Assembly: GCF_022829685.1 (NCBI RefSeq)
Contig: NZ_JAKSYE010000096.1
Location: 62,001-126,000, forward strand
Origin: Methylobacterium sp. E-045
Lineage (GTDB): Bacteria > Pseudomonadota > Alphaproteobacteria > Rhizobiales > Beijerinckiaceae
Reading direction: 5' to 3'
DNA: 64,000 nt
Part shown: positions 63,089-64,000 of the stretch, in pieces
Position numbering within the stretch: the stretch's first letter is position 1
Layout: each line of letters starts with the position of its first letter
Made by a program: the position numbers and the translations under genes
The notes under the pieces: generated by a model
The model's input: the letters and a program-made list of their open reading frames with translations, nothing else
Database searches by the model: none
Told to the model about the DNA's origin: nothing

Positions 63089-64000
63089 TCAGGCTGCGGA
63101 CTTCAGAGGCGGCAGGGGGTGGACCGGTTCGAACGGCTCGGCGAGCGAATGGAAGAAGTGTCGCCGGAGTTCGGGAAGTTGTTCCCTTGCCTCAGCGTAG
63201 GCCCGGCTCTTCATCTCGGCGACCCGCGCCACGTTATCGAGCGTGTAGCGTCCCGTGGGAACGACATGGTCGATCCGCCAGATCGCCTTCCTCGTGTGCG
63301 GATCCCCGGTAATGATCCTGGCGGCTCCCATGGCGCTATGCGACTGCCCCGCCATGAAGAGGCGGGTCACGTTCGGAGCCATGAAGAGCTTGCCGCCGAA
63401 GCGGGAGGGCGCTTGCACATCGGTCGTGGTCCCAATGCTCAGGATCTTCAGTCGGTCGCCTGGCCACCCGAGCACCCCCACAGCCTCGACCGCAGCGACG
63501 CCAATAGGGTTGTTAGCCCAGACTCCGCCGTCGACGAGTTCGACATCGTCGCTGGTAAGGTAAGGACATAGAAACGTCGGGGCGGCCGCGGTTGCCATGG
63601 CGGCATCGACGGCGGGCTGCTTGTGATCGCTCTCGAACCGCAGATGATGGGCGGTCTTGTAGAGATAGACATGCTCGTTGACCGGGTGCCAAGCCGGAAT
63701 GACGACGCGGGTCCGGCTCTCACCGAGGCGCCTGTCCCCGAGGATGTCCTTGAGCGCCTTATGCAGGTTGTCGGACGAGTATTTGTATCCGAACCAGCTC
63801 GCGGCGCCACGAAAGCGCTGTCTGATCCAGTTCGCCACAGGCCCGCGGTGCTGGTCGAAGATCTCAGGACCGCGCTCTTCATAGAAGGTAAGGATCTCCC
63901 TGGCGCTGAGGCCGAGGCACAGACCGAGGGCGATGATCCCACCGGTCGAGGTGCCGACGATCAGGTCGAAGTAGCGTCCGATAGGTTGGTCGAGATGTTC
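63089..64000 (-). CDS. patatin-like phospholipase (N-terminus outside window)
   Basis: About 303 residues are visible; the frame is open at the right edge. The nucleophile elbow GTSTGG is present near the start of the visible part and the Asp of the dyad in ELVDGGVWANNPIG. These two are the patatin Ser-Asp dyad. The oxyanion GGGxRG segment should lie just beyond the window. Patatin-like proteins of this size with DGGVWANNP are known as membrane-degrading effectors in CBASS and other systems, but also as housekeeping lipases. No nucleotidyltransferase gene is visible on the left side; what lies upstream is not in the window. Confidence 0.82.
   Translation of the reverse strand, partial: EHLDQPIGRYFDLIVGTSTGGIIALGLCLGLSAREILTFYEERGPEIFDQHRGPVANWIRQRFRGAASWFGYKYSSDNLHKALKDILGDRRLGESRTRVVIPAWHPVNEHVYLYKTAHHLRFESDHKQPAVDAAMATAAAPTFLCPYLTSDDVELVDGGVWANNPIGVAAVEAVGVLGWPGDRLKILSIGTTTDVQAPSRFGGKLFMAPNVTRLFMAGQSHSAMGAARIITGDPHTRKAIWRIDHVVPTGRYTLDNVARVAEMKSRAYAEAREQLPELRRHFFHSLAEPFEPVHPLPPLKSAA

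Noticed and set aside
63089..64000. Complete CBASS system
   Set aside because: Only the patatin part is visible; no CD-NTase or accessory gene is present in the window.

Overview
The window looks like the chromosome of a high-GC alphaproteobacterium of the Hyphomicrobiales, most likely Methylobacterium/Methylorubrum or a close relative. This is inferred from the amide/urea gene set, an HWE-type sensor kinase, a NepR-like anti-sigma factor behind an EcfG-type promoter, and dispersed intergenic repeats. No rRNA, complete tRNA or CRISPR array is visible.

Left part, 1-20.3 kb: cell-envelope and housekeeping genes (divergent polysaccharide deacetylase, L,D-transpeptidase, a degenerate ABC-exporter-like protein, an acyltransferase, a class II amidotransferase, an aldose-epimerase/TenA pair, an HWE kinase). 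They are followed by a nine-gene leftward amide operon. Its order of transcription is urtA-urtB-urtC-urtD-urtE, an alpha/beta hydrolase, fmdA (formamidase), an fmdB-type zinc ribbon and amiE (aliphatic amidase). It should import urea or short amides and release ammonia. Divergent from it is an NCS1-permease/histidine-kinase fusion overlapping a LuxR-type response regulator. A strong sigma54-type promoter lies in front of the kinase, so the pair is a good candidate sensor for the operon.

Middle, 24.7-50.2 kb: an acyltransferase, a TonB-dependent siderophore receptor, a small HNH protein, hydrolases, a site-2 protease, an SDR/hydrolase pair, a deletion scar joining remnants of modE and modA beside an intact molbindin gene, and metY with a 2OG-Fe(II) oxygenase and a beta-carbonic anhydrase. 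Next comes a five-gene cluster (SWIM, DUF5691, MoxR ATPase, DUF5682, VWA) resembling E. coli yehLMPQ, whose function is unknown. It is followed by an orphan NepR-like gene, a class C serine hydrolase next to an MliC-like lysozyme inhibitor, and a DUF2165 membrane protein. Four copies of a dispersed structured repeat and a perfect 46-bp palindrome lie in the gaps.

Right part, 50.2-64 kb: an integrated accessory region. It opens with a 3' tRNA-Gly(CCC) fragment beside a tyrosine integrase. A 3' tRNA-Arg(CCU)-like fragment in the other orientation lies at 52.6 kb, and a second integrase with an excisionase lies at 56.4-58.1 kb. The cargo includes an HNH protein with an array of 41-residue zinc-finger repeats, a possible PD-(D/E)xK protein, a soluble FtsH-like AAA-M41 protease with a small partner, a GHKL ATPase plus STAS-like pair, and a patatin-like phospholipase running off the window. 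The cargo resembles a defence or regulatory island, but no known complete defence system is recognisable.
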